Below, piece after piece: positions 23,075-30,560 of a stretch of 34,702 nucleotides of DNA. Position numbers and translations under genes: made by a program. The stretch comes from a virus. The stretch covers positions 1 through 34,702 of IMG/VR virus record IMGVR_UViG_3300008220_000032; one strand, written 5' to 3'. Each line of letters opens with the position of its first letter. Position 1 is the stretch's first letter. The notes under the pieces are model-generated. The model was not told the DNA's origin. It did no database searches and saw only the letters and a list, made by a program, of their open reading frames with translations.

Positions 23075-23482
23075 GCCGCCTAAAGGGTCCGTCTTTACAC
23101 TGCTTTGGTCGGAAATCCATGCGGCCAAAAGCATAACCACTTCAGGATTGCACGATAGAAGCAGATCTGTGATTTGCTCATGGCTCTCGTAAACCTTCGG
23201 CTTTCCGTCCTCGGTCCAGCTCTCCACTTTGCAAATCGCCTTCTCGGCAGCTGTAAAAAGCGCCTGGGTTTGCGACAGAGATGCGGCTTCCGCCATCTGC
23301 ATGCGCTCCCGAGAATTCAAAAGCCGCACGGTAAACACGGTGGGCTTTTCTTCTCCAGTCAGCTCAGCTTCGGATAGCAATAGAACCTTGCCATCCTTTT
23401 TGTCTTTTTTCGAAGCCTTGACCGAGCTGTCATTCGAAAACACAACTCGAGCCCGCTCCTTAAGCGAGATCATTTTTAGCAT
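23066..23482 (-). CDS. tail assembly chaperone, short form
   Basis: A 138-residue protein between the major tail protein and the tape measure. It starts MLKMISLKERARVVFSNDSS and ends DPLGGKK. The middle (TVFTVRLLNSRERMQMAEAA) is of the TAC type. Its stop is preceded by six A and followed in the -1 frame by another long open stretch, as expected. The Shine-Dalgarno GGGAGG at 23493-23488 is part of a small stem (GGGAG/CTCCC), so translation may be tuned. Confidence 0.8.
   Translation of the reverse strand: MLKMISLKERARVVFSNDSSVKASKKDKKDGKVLLLSEAELTGEEKPTVFTVRLLNSRERMQMAEAASLSQTQALFTAAEKAICKVESWTEDGKPKVYESHEQITDLLLSCNPEVVMLLAAWISDQSSVKTDPLGGKK
23069..23077 (-). other. predicted -1 ribosomal frameshift site
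   Basis: On the minus strand the 0-frame reads GGC AAA AAA TAA, so six A stand directly before the stop codon. Slipping back one base changes the reading to ATA AGG GTG ATT and opens the 108-codon extension. The slip run is good for the A-site tRNA, while the P-site would re-pair with CAA, so efficiency may be modest. Confidence 0.6.
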
Positions 23483-23488
23483 AGGCGC

Positions 23489-23502
23489 CTCCCAACCGGG
23501 AG
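23489..23502 (-). promoter_or_regulatory. hairpin overlapping the ribosome binding site of the tail chaperone
   Basis: On the minus strand CTCCC, loop GGTT, GGGAG forms a 5-bp stem whose right arm is the Shine-Dalgarno of the chaperone gene (ATG at 23482). It could lower or regulate initiation. There is no U-tract, so it is not a terminator. The 48-base spacer 23483-23530 holds nothing else recognisable. Confidence 0.4.
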
Positions 23503-23530
23503 AATGCCTAATTATCGCGCATTTTGCAAG

Positions 23531-24742
23531 TTACAACCACGCAACTCGAAACGCCTTGTTTCCCGCTTCATCCGACGCCGCATCGCTTGTGTACTTCGCT
23601 GTCACGATCGCGTTGTTGGTGGCGATCACTCCATCGTTGTCTCCGATCGTTTCCATTTCAGAAACAACGGCATTCGGCACCAAAATCGAAAAGCTTTGAC
23701 CTGGCGATGACGCTAGATCCAGCTGAATCGCACCAAGAACCTGGCCGGGTGATTTCAGACTGAAATTGTTGTCGGTCGGCAGTAGAAGCGTTCCAGTTAC
23801 CACGCGGTTGGTGGAGACAAACTCGGCGAGACCTTGGCTTTTCGAGAGCTGTGGGATCTCGGCGACCGAGTTTTCGATCGTGAATTCTCCGCTGAACGCG
23901 GGGGTTCCACCGGCAGCTGTAATAAACCTGGCCCCATTCACGCCAAGAAGTGGGTTGAGCTGGGTATAGCTGTAGGTGAAAGAATCAGTCAAACCAGATC
24001 CCGTGATATCCCAACCGCCAGCTGAAACCTCGCAGCTCAGCTTGGGTTGTTCCTTCGGGTTGATCGTAATCGTGGCTGATGTGACAACACAATCAAAAAG
24101 CCGAATTGTTGCGCCGTTCCCGGTGGCTCCGGCTACGCTTGGGCCTTGATAGAAGATCGTCAAGGGGCTGACTGGCGCTTTGGTCAAATATGCCGTTGCA
24201 CTTCCCCAGGTTGTCGATCCCGTGGGATCGTTCGACAAGCTCTTGACCATCGTGATGTCGGTCCCGGTCGCGTTTTGAACCCAACCAGCGGAGTAGACCG
24301 AAGATCCCAAGTCATAGAGCTGGGCGTTTCCGATCCAGCCTGCGCTTAGAGATGAATTCGTGGGCGTTTCCGCAGTTCCGCCGGTTGCATCGGTGGAATA
24401 ACCGGTAGCAACAAGACCGCCGAGAGCTGACTTCAATAAAAGCATTTCGGGGTTTACGGTGATCAACGGATCTGCCGCCGGGGTGCTTCCCGAAGTGTTC
24501 CACCCGTGAAGAACCATCGACAGAGAAAACGTTGCTCGCTTCGCGCCACCGACAACCGTATCCGCGTGAAAGTTGCCTTTCATGGACTCTTGTACCAACG
24601 CTTCCTGTTCCGTGGTGGGATAAGTGAGTTCGCATTCCACGGTGCCCGTATCAGCGATCGGCACGCTTTCAGCGGTTCCCCAGGCTGATTGACTTACGAC
24701 GGCGACCCGACCGATTCTTGATTCCATGTAATTGCCAGCCAT
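23531..24742 (-). CDS. major tail tube protein
   Basis: A 403-residue protein made largely of Thr, Ser and Gly-rich beta strands, starting MAGNYMESRIGRVAVVSQSA. It sits before the tail chaperone and after the tail-terminator-like gene, the standard place of the tube subunit. FTIENSVAEIPQLSKSQGLA and ATITINPKEQPKLSCEVSAG resemble tube-protein beta sandwiches. It is longer than minimal tube proteins, so an extra surface Ig-like or spike domain may be included. The ATG has GGGAGT upstream. Confidence 0.78.
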   Translation of the reverse strand: MAGNYMESRIGRVAVVSQSAWGTAESVPIADTGTVECELTYPTTEQEALVQESMKGNFHADTVVGGAKRATFSLSMVLHGWNTSGSTPAADPLITVNPEMLLLKSALGGLVATGYSTDATGGTAETPTNSSLSAGWIGNAQLYDLGSSVYSAGWVQNATGTDITMVKSLSNDPTGSTTWGSATAYLTKAPVSPLTIFYQGPSVAGATGNGATIRLFDCVVTSATITINPKEQPKLSCEVSAGGWDITGSGLTDSFTYSYTQLNPLLGVNGARFITAAGGTPAFSGEFTIENSVAEIPQLSKSQGLAEFVSTNRVVTGTLLLPTDNNFSLKSPGQVLGAIQLDLASSPGQSFSILVPNAVVSEMETIGDNDGVIATNNAIVTAKYTSDAASDEAGNKAFRVAWL

Positions 24743-24743
24743 T

Positions 24744-25169
24744 TCAAACTCCCGCAGTTAATCTGTATGTGGTGGTTAAGGAAATACTACCAACGATTTG
24801 CCCATCTGTCAGAGTTAGATCAGCTGGGCCAACCATGATCAGTTGAATTTCGAGGCTATCGCGAGCGAGCGCCTCCAACTTTTGACTGATTCGTTCGGTG
24901 TCTAACATGATTCGATCTTGAATCCCTGGCACATCGGTATAGAAGACATTCAGAGTCCAGGCGCATTCGTAAAGGTCGTTCACGAATATTCGCTTTGCTC
25001 GCAGTGGCGGATCGACCACATCAACCGTGAAAACACGATCTCGGGCCATTGCAACCTCTCGCAAACCCGGCTCCAGGTATTTGAAAACATCCGTTGATGA
25101 TGCCTTCGAATCTACCGCCGTGGCTTCTACGGCTGCAACAATGGCATCTCTGACTTCATCAGCTCTCAT
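24744..25169 (-). CDS. putative tail terminator or tail completion protein (141 aa)
   Basis: A 141-residue protein starting MRADEVRDAIVAAVEATAVD. The pattern of an N-terminal helix, a long Ile/Leu strand region (CAWTLNVFYTDVPGIQDRIM) and a terminal strand (GSISLTTTYRLTAG) is like the small alpha/beta tail terminators. Its location just ahead of the tail tube gene supports this. The ATG overlaps the previous stop (TGA at 25166). Confidence 0.6.
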   Translation of the reverse strand: MRADEVRDAIVAAVEATAVDSKASSTDVFKYLEPGLREVAMARDRVFTVDVVDPPLRAKRIFVNDLYECAWTLNVFYTDVPGIQDRIMLDTERISQKLEALARDSLEIQLIMVGPADLTLTDGQIVGSISLTTTYRLTAGV

Positions 25170-26056
25170 TGCCTTACAGCTCTAACGGTGAACGGCTTTC
25201 GAACTTCGTCCAGTTCCACCGAATTGTCATCGTTTTCGTCGATCCACATCAAGCCGCGAACCGTTTCCGCGATTGCCTGGGTCAGTCCGCGGTGGGTTTG
25301 ATCGATGTACAGGTTCAGATCGTCCGTTCCCTGAAACAGCCCATCCAACGCGAGCTCGAGGCGAAGAGCATAAAGCCCAGCTGAGATTTGAAAAGCTTCT
25401 GGGTCGCCCATTAGATCGGGATAGGCCCCGACATTTCGAACCATCAGCTTGACCTTGTTCGATGCTCTTTTCGCGATTTGCTCGAAATAGCCAGCATCTC
25501 GACCAACCGACCAGCTGGGAAAGTTCGCCGTGATGTAGCGTTTCGCCTGATAGGCGGGCATCGCCGGGGCAAATTGACATCTCACAACATGAACGCACTG
25601 TCGAAGCTTTTCTGATGTGCTCCCGTCCGCATAAGTAAGCAGCCATAAGGCGCTGTAATTTCTGCCGCGATCTTGAGTGTTGGCAGCTGTCAAAGCGTAG
25701 GAAATCTCAAGCGGATAGATGTTGTCGCCGGTTTCAAGCGTTCCAGGTGGCGGCTCCACGAGAGTGATGGTTGTGCCATCAACCTCGGAAATACAGAGCC
25801 GAGAGCCCTTCGAGTCTGCGCTGTCCATCCAAACCACATCGCCTGGGTTTAGGTTTGAGGCATCATAGACCACAAAAACGGTCTGCGATGTCACCGAGCT
25901 GATGTTGGCAACCCAGCTCGCCACCGTTGCAGACCCCGATGCCACGGGGTTATCGCCGTCGGTTGGTTTGTAAAACTGAACGCTCGCCGCAGTCACTCTT
26001 TTTGGGGGCAGGAATTTCAGAGATACCGCAGTGTCTTCCAAGAGATCGACAGCCAT
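25166..26056 (-). CDS. head-tail region protein of unknown class (296 aa)
   Basis: A 296-residue protein starting MAVDLLEDTAVSLKFLPPKR. The N-terminal half is beta-rich (VFVVYDASNLNPGDVVWMDS, like a small barrel). The C-terminal half is helical with an acidic loop DENDDNSVELDEV. It begins right after the capsid terminator with a strong GGAGG. Position suggests a head completion or adaptor protein with an added beta domain, but I do not recognise the family. Confidence 0.6.
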   Translation of the reverse strand: MAVDLLEDTAVSLKFLPPKRVTAASVQFYKPTDGDNPVASGSATVASWVANISSVTSQTVFVVYDASNLNPGDVVWMDSADSKGSRLCISEVDGTTITLVEPPPGTLETGDNIYPLEISYALTAANTQDRGRNYSALWLLTYADGSTSEKLRQCVHVVRCQFAPAMPAYQAKRYITANFPSWSVGRDAGYFEQIAKRASNKVKLMVRNVGAYPDLMGDPEAFQISAGLYALRLELALDGLFQGTDDLNLYIDQTHRGLTQAIAETVRGLMWIDENDDNSVELDEVRKPFTVRAVRQ

Positions 26057-26067
26057 TTTTTACCTCC

Positions 26068-26094
26068 AAAAAAAAAGGGGGGATTTCTCCCCCC
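26068..26094 (-). terminator. rho-independent terminator after the major capsid gene
   Basis: On the minus strand GGGGGG (26094-26089), loop AGAAAT, CCCCCC (26082-26077) is followed by nine T (26076-26068). It lies 27 bases past the capsid stop and just before the next ribosome binding site. It would end much of the transcription at the capsid gene and reduce expression of the tail genes. Confidence 0.88.
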
Positions 26095-26120
26095 TCTCAC
26101 CTATCACGGAAAGGACTTTC

Positions 26121-27014
26121 TTAAACGCTCGAGCCCACCACCCCATCTGGTTGGGGGCCCAAGCCGGTTGCCAGGGCAAAATCGACGGCGATTTTCAGCT
26201 GGCGATTATCCTGGTCTTCTCGAATGGTGTACATTGGGGCCGAACGCTCCCAGAGCTGATACGGCGATTCCTCGGTAACACCAGTGCAAAGAAACCAATC
26301 GTCGGTGTCGGAGAGAAGCGGAGACACAACCAGAGATATTCGCCTTCCAGCGAACATGTTGATCTGATTGTCGGCGCCACTAAGCGATGATCCCAGAACT
26401 TCAATCGCCGTTTCTTCAAGGGCGGGGGGAACAATCAACACAAGCGGAAGATCCGCGAAATTGGTAAACTGACCCTGGAAATTTGGGAAAAGTCGCATGG
26501 CGGATAATGCAGCCGCGAGAGCCGACCGATCCAACGCGGTACTTAGGGCGTTCCCGCCAACACTTCGAACCGAGCCACTTTCAATCTTGTGATTGGCAGA
26601 GCACAAATTCTCACCGTCCACAATGGTTGTGGTGAACGATGCCGCCACGCTGGCGAATGCCAGCTGTTGGTACTTGTAGCCAACCGCCTGACCGAGTTTC
26701 CGACTCGTTTTCTCAACGATTCCGGGGACATCCATAATGTCATATTTTGGCAGCTTCACGTTCACGCCGTACCCTTGATAGGAAAGCGACAATCCGTTCG
26801 TGCCAGGACTGCTAATCGACGCCGGTGTAATGTCTGCCGAACCGTCCCAGTCTGGGATGTTGCCGATGCCGGTTAGGGCCGCTATTTGCAACTTCCCGGC
26901 ATTTTCTTGATGGTAGTTCGTAAAGAGCCGATAATCGTCATTTATGAGGTTAATTCCCTCAAAAAAAGACCTGACGGCCGTGGTTTTGACATTTGTGGTG
27001 GCGAGATCGGCCAT
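26121..27014 (-). CDS. major capsid protein
   Basis: A 297-residue protein starting MADLATTNVKTTAVRSFFEG, with AAGGAG eleven bases before the ATG. The layout (N-arm, DIMDVPGIVEKTSRKLGQAV, then the helix-rich part, and the domain LPLVLIVPPALEETAIEVL) resembles the Mu gpT-type HK97-fold capsids. The end (NRQLKIAVDFALATGLGPQP) also fits them. It follows the scaffold-like gene and is followed by a strong terminator, both expected of a capsid gene expressed at high level. The family assignment is from pattern memory. Confidence 0.82.
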   Translation of the reverse strand: MADLATTNVKTTAVRSFFEGINLINDDYRLFTNYHQENAGKLQIAALTGIGNIPDWDGSADITPASISSPGTNGLSLSYQGYGVNVKLPKYDIMDVPGIVEKTSRKLGQAVGYKYQQLAFASVAASFTTTIVDGENLCSANHKIESGSVRSVGGNALSTALDRSALAAALSAMRLFPNFQGQFTNFADLPLVLIVPPALEETAIEVLGSSLSGADNQINMFAGRRISLVVSPLLSDTDDWFLCTGVTEESPYQLWERSAPMYTIREDQDNRQLKIAVDFALATGLGPQPDGVVGSSV

Positions 27015-27074
27015 TTTTGTTTCTCCTTGAGGGTTCAGAGACTAGGCTACCGCAAAACTTTCGCTTTGTCAGAC

Positions 27075-27521
27075 CTAGCGGGTTCGATGATCGATTTCGA
27101 GCTCACCTTCGATTCGCGAGAGGTGTCCACCGAAATCTTTTTTCATCAACTTGAACCGTTGAGCAATCTTTCTTTTGCGATCTTGTAGGCGCCACTCTCG
27201 AATCTCGGGAGGGCAGCACAAATACAATCTGTTCTCGCCATCTGACTCGAAGCCCATGCATCGAACCATCGCCGCCACTTCTTCACACTTAAAATATCCC
27301 TGTGACAGCATGAGAGCTGACACCTCTCGATGATATGGCACGGACTTATTGAATCGAACAAAGTGCCAGTCCTTCATCGACTCGGGCACGTTAACCCAAT
27401 GCCCAACACCGTGCTGCTCGCCAGTCTCAAACGCCTGGATGTGCTTATTCAGCTTCGCGACAGCTTTAGCCCGAAGCTCTTTGGTGTCCGGTGTTTTTCC
27501 AGCTGCGGTTTTCGTAGCCAT
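27075..27521 (-). CDS. small protein between scaffold and capsid (148 aa)
   Basis: A 148-residue protein starting MATKTAAGKTPDTKELRAKA, overlapping the scaffold stop (TAATG). Lys-rich at the N-terminus, it has a basic helix near the C-terminus (REWRLQDRKRKIAQRFKLMK). It lies next to the capsid and scaffold genes, so it may be a head assembly factor, but no domain is recognised. The 60-base spacer before the capsid gene holds at best a weak CTGACA/TAGCCT promoter-like pair and the ribosome binding site. Confidence 0.6.
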   Translation of the reverse strand: MATKTAAGKTPDTKELRAKAVAKLNKHIQAFETGEQHGVGHWVNVPESMKDWHFVRFNKSVPYHREVSALMLSQGYFKCEEVAAMVRCMGFESDGENRLYLCCPPEIREWRLQDRKRKIAQRFKLMKKDFGGHLSRIEGELEIDHRTR

Positions 27522-28099
27522 TATTTCCCTGCCAATCTCTGGAGTGTTCGAATCATCAGATCTTTGCCAAACGTGCCATGCTCCGATCCCTTAAAGTCTG
27601 CGGCGATCGACTCGATGTCGATCTCGCTCGCCTCTTGTTTCACAAAAAGACGTTCGTTCGCTTCTTGATTGCGCCATTCATCGATCACAACCTTCCCCTC
27701 GGGGGTTTCCACATCTACATCGGGCGACAGCTGCAAAATATGTTCGTCGCTCATAATCTCGGTGTTTATCCCGAGGCGCTTCAAATAAACGAGTCGCTCC
27801 TTTTTCAGAGCTCGATCCACCAGCTCTGCATAGCGGTCTTGCGACAGCTCACGCTTTGCCGGTGGGCTTTCTTCTGGCTTCGTCTTTTGAATCGGAGGCT
27901 CCGCCTTCATCTCGGGCGGCGCCTGTGGAATGGGCGGCGGTTTCACATCCGACACAACATCTGGCGCGACAACTGGTTCCACCAATGCTGGCGCAGCTGT
28001 AGAATCCGATGCAAACTTGAGAACGGCTTGATCGGTTTGCACTATGTTCGATGTGTCGTTTGTCGCTTCCGCCACTGAGGCGGATTCTGTTTCACTCAA
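27521..28099 (-). CDS. scaffolding-like protein
   Basis: A 192-residue acidic protein starting at TTG (TTGA overlap with the upstream stop, GAGG a few bases before). The N-terminal half is low complexity with Pro, Ala and Glu (EPVVAPDVVSDVKPPPIPQA). A helical charged C-terminal part follows (RYAELVDRALKKERLVYLKR). Such disordered acidic proteins two genes before a capsid gene are usually the scaffold that shapes the procapsid. It has no sequence motif specific to one family. Confidence 0.68.
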   Translation of the reverse strand: MSETESASVAEATNDTSNIVQTDQAVLKFASDSTAAPALVEPVVAPDVVSDVKPPPIPQAPPEMKAEPPIQKTKPEESPPAKRELSQDRYAELVDRALKKERLVYLKRLGINTEIMSDEHILQLSPDVDVETPEGKVVIDEWRNQEANERLFVKQEASEIDIESIAADFKGSEHGTFGKDLMIRTLQRLAGK

Positions 28100-28332
28100 T
28101 TTGATGCCTCATATTTTCGATTCGCCGCACCATCGGCAACGACTTCGCAAATTTCTCCCTGGTCGGATATTACTCGGAATTCGAAGTTCTTGACAAGCTT
28201 TGCCGCTTCGGTTTTTGGAACTCGCATCTTTCGAACGGTCGCGCCGTATGCCCTGGTTGGGTTCGCGGGGAACGGTTCTTCCTTCTTTGGAGCTGCTTTT
28301 TTCTTGGTGGTTTTTTTCTCTTTTCCGCTCAT
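28096..28332 (-). CDS. small basic protein of the head region (78 aa)
   Basis: A 78-residue protein starting MSGKEKKTTKKKAAPKKEEP, with GGAGGCTCAA before the ATG. The first 20 residues are Lys-rich, followed by a short alpha/beta part (NFEFRVISDQGEICEVVADG). It is located between the morphogenesis and scaffold genes. A DNA-contact or assembly role is possible; no family is recognised. Confidence 0.6.
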   Translation of the reverse strand: MSGKEKKTTKKKAAPKKEEPFPANPTRAYGATVRKMRVPKTEAAKLVKNFEFRVISDQGEICEVVADGAANRKYEASN

Positions 28333-28341
28333 TTGAGCCTC

Positions 28342-29145
28342 CTATGAAAGTTGGGGGTCTGATGTGCCGGTGCCTTGCCCAGCCTTTGCCATAATTTTCT
28401 TTATCTGCCGATCGAAGCTTTTTTTCTTTTTCTGTAGCTTCACATCGAGCTGCTTAATTTTGAAACCGCGTCTTTGTGCATTCAAATCTTCCAAGACCGC
28501 AGAGCCAACGAATTCGCTCATTAAATCCAAATACAATTTCGCCTCCTTGTTGTTGAAGGCGAGCAAATCCTGTCCTTCGCGCTTCGCGCTTCCCTTTGCC
28601 TTTGCTCGGTTCTGCATCTTCTGAAGAGACGGCGATTTAACACCTAAATCATCTTTTTCTTTCTGCTTCGTTAAAAACGCTCGGGTGACCTTCATTCGTG
28701 GCGAAGATCCCGCGAAATGCACCCGAATCCAACCGGGAGCCATCGCTTTTGCCTGAAGCCCCTTCCACATCCCGCCAGAGGCAAAGAAGTTCTTGAAGGG
28801 TGGCAACTTGCGCGACAGCTGATAATCGTATCGGCTGGCGTACCAGGCGTATGGGTTTCTCGCCTTATGAGCTCGAGCCAGCCGCCCTTTGCGTGGCTGA
28901 GGATACCAAGGTGGCACTGCGATTTTGCTGGTCTTGTTGTATTGCGAAAACTTCCCGCCACTCGCGTTGATGCCTTTAGTCATCACCCGATGCTTGATCG
29001 CCATCGTAACTGTGGTGGCTACCTTCATCAGCTGCGCCGTGCTTTTCAGCATATCTTCGTTCCACAGCTTCAGGCGGTCGCGGGTGCCTCCCTTGCCATC
29101 GCTCTGATAGCCCTCCCACCGAGTCCTTATTTGTGGCGCAATCAT
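28342..29145 (-). CDS. head or neck morphogenesis protein candidate (267 aa)
   Basis: A 267-residue very basic protein starting MIAPQIRTRWEGYQSDGKGG. The N-terminal half has the look of virion morphogenesis proteins (MLKSTAQLMKVATTVTMAIK; KRWDYQLS-like aromatic/basic mix), and the C-terminal half is a Lys-rich helical tail (KLQKKKKSFDRQIKKIMAKA). It overlaps the portal stop (ATGA) and so is made next to the portal. I infer a head-tail junction or neck role. Confidence 0.6.
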   Translation of the reverse strand: MIAPQIRTRWEGYQSDGKGGTRDRLKLWNEDMLKSTAQLMKVATTVTMAIKHRVMTKGINASGGKFSQYNKTSKIAVPPWYPQPRKGRLARAHKARNPYAWYASRYDYQLSRKLPPFKNFFASGGMWKGLQAKAMAPGWIRVHFAGSSPRMKVTRAFLTKQKEKDDLGVKSPSLQKMQNRAKAKGSAKREGQDLLAFNNKEAKLYLDLMSEFVGSAVLEDLNAQRRGFKIKQLDVKLQKKKKSFDRQIKKIMAKAGQGTGTSDPQLS

Positions 29146-30560
29146 AGAACCGACAATTCACGCTCGGATTCAGGCGTTCGACCTTGAGCCACCCTTTCGT
29201 CCGGCTCCAAGATCTCAAGCGTTTCCCGCGTTTCCTCAAGGTTCAGTCGCACCTGCTCTCGGGCTTCTTCCATCGAGATGCCGCTTCGTTTTGCCAAAAT
29301 CTGAGCTGCGGTCAAGGTGCCATCGTGAATCTGCATTCTCTCGGCTTGAGCTGTATGCAGAACGTCCACGGGAATCGCCGGCTCGAAGTATTCAACTTCC
29401 ACCCGAGCAAATGGATAAATCACCTGGCCGTTGCCTCGCAGCTCGTTGATCCAGCCACGAATAAACTCCCATGCCTTGTTCTCGGCATCTTCGAACATGA
29501 TGACAAATCGCTGTCGTTCAGCTTCGCGATCGATCAGATCAACCTGTTTCGCAATGGCTGACACAGATGCGGTCTTCAAAAAAGTCTGAGGGTTCAGACC
29601 CAGGTGGGCCAGCATCGTGTTCATGTATTCGATGAGGTTCTCGAGGTTGTCTTTCAGAGGCGGTTTGCCACCCACATAATTGAAGCTCTGATCTTCCATT
29701 AAGCCGATGATCGACTCTGGGCCAACCTCGAGAGATTCGGCTTGTTGTTGGGTCATATTCGTCATTACGCCCTGCATGTATCCCTGAAGCCGCGCGATCT
29801 GACCTAGATCGGTGAAGCCAAGCGAAATCGCCCGCTGAGCTGCAAGCAAATCATCATCGGTTGGAGCTGTCCACTCGCCAGGCTTCGGCTCAGTTCCCCG
29901 AAGATAGATCGCGGGGATTCTCCCGAGTGGATTGCTTTTGTCTGCGAACCAAAGGCCCTGACCAATCAAAGATTGATCCGGCGCATCCTCCCAATAAGCT
30001 TGCGTCTCGGTTATCACAGCTACGCCATAGTTGATCATTCCCGTGGTCGCATCCGTATGAACTGGCAGCTTCAACCAAACTCGCTCCACGTCAAGCATGT
30101 CGAGAGACATCGCTTGTCCCTTTTTCATCTGAAAACGAGTGTGATGCGGCGGAATTATGACAGGTTGCACCCCCTGAAAATCCCGCTTAACCACCGGGAA
30201 AAAGAACATACAAGCGTTGTTCAAAGCCACCAGGTTCTCTTGCAGAGTACGCATCTTGAGATCTAGGTCGAGAGCTCGATAGATGTCCCGAATTCTGTCT
30301 TGCATTTCTGGCGTGATCGCCTCGCCGATAAACTCTCGGTTTGGTCTTTTGCGATAAAGTGTCGCGAGCTCGCGGGCCACTCGCCAAACAAATGGCACGG
30401 GCCGCAAGGTATGTGATGACCAGGTTCGCGGGTAAAGCATCTTGAGCTGCTCCAAAGTGTCTTCGTGATTTCGACGAAGATACTTATTCAGAGCCTCAAC
30501 GTTTTGCTCCCATGCGGTTCTATCGATGACGGCGAGGGTATCGGAAAAAATCCACTGCAT
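29142..30560 (-). CDS. portal protein
   Basis: A 472-residue protein. The N-terminal helices and the PRTWSSHTLRPVPFVWRVAR segment, the central beta-rich wing (IIPPHHTRFQMKKGQAMSLD; DVERVWLKL), and the long C-terminal helix (LIDREAERQRFVIMFEDAEN) fit the SPP1/HK97 style of portal. It begins inside the end of the terminase gene (41-base overlap). Portal is the dodecameric ring through which DNA enters the head. Confidence 0.82.
   Translation of the reverse strand: MQWIFSDTLAVIDRTAWEQNVEALNKYLRRNHEDTLEQLKMLYPRTWSSHTLRPVPFVWRVARELATLYRKRPNREFIGEAITPEMQDRIRDIYRALDLDLKMRTLQENLVALNNACMFFFPVVKRDFQGVQPVIIPPHHTRFQMKKGQAMSLDMLDVERVWLKLPVHTDATTGMINYGVAVITETQAYWEDAPDQSLIGQGLWFADKSNPLGRIPAIYLRGTEPKPGEWTAPTDDDLLAAQRAISLGFTDLGQIARLQGYMQGVMTNMTQQQAESLEVGPESIIGLMEDQSFNYVGGKPPLKDNLENLIEYMNTMLAHLGLNPQTFLKTASVSAIAKQVDLIDREAERQRFVIMFEDAENKAWEFIRGWINELRGNGQVIYPFARVEVEYFEPAIPVDVLHTAQAERMQIHDGTLTAAQILAKRSGISMEEAREQVRLNLEETRETLEILEPDERVAQGRTPESERELSVL

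Noticed and set aside
22743-23120. Independent 125-aa gene starting at 23120
   Set aside because: The ATG is inside the chaperone gene without a clear ribosome binding site, and the frame joins the chaperone by a -1 slip in the standard tail layout.
26101-26115. CTATCACGGAAAGG on the plus strand as another leader copy
   Set aside because: It lies antisense between two minus-strand genes, lacks the GAGAA end and has no plus-strand gene after it.
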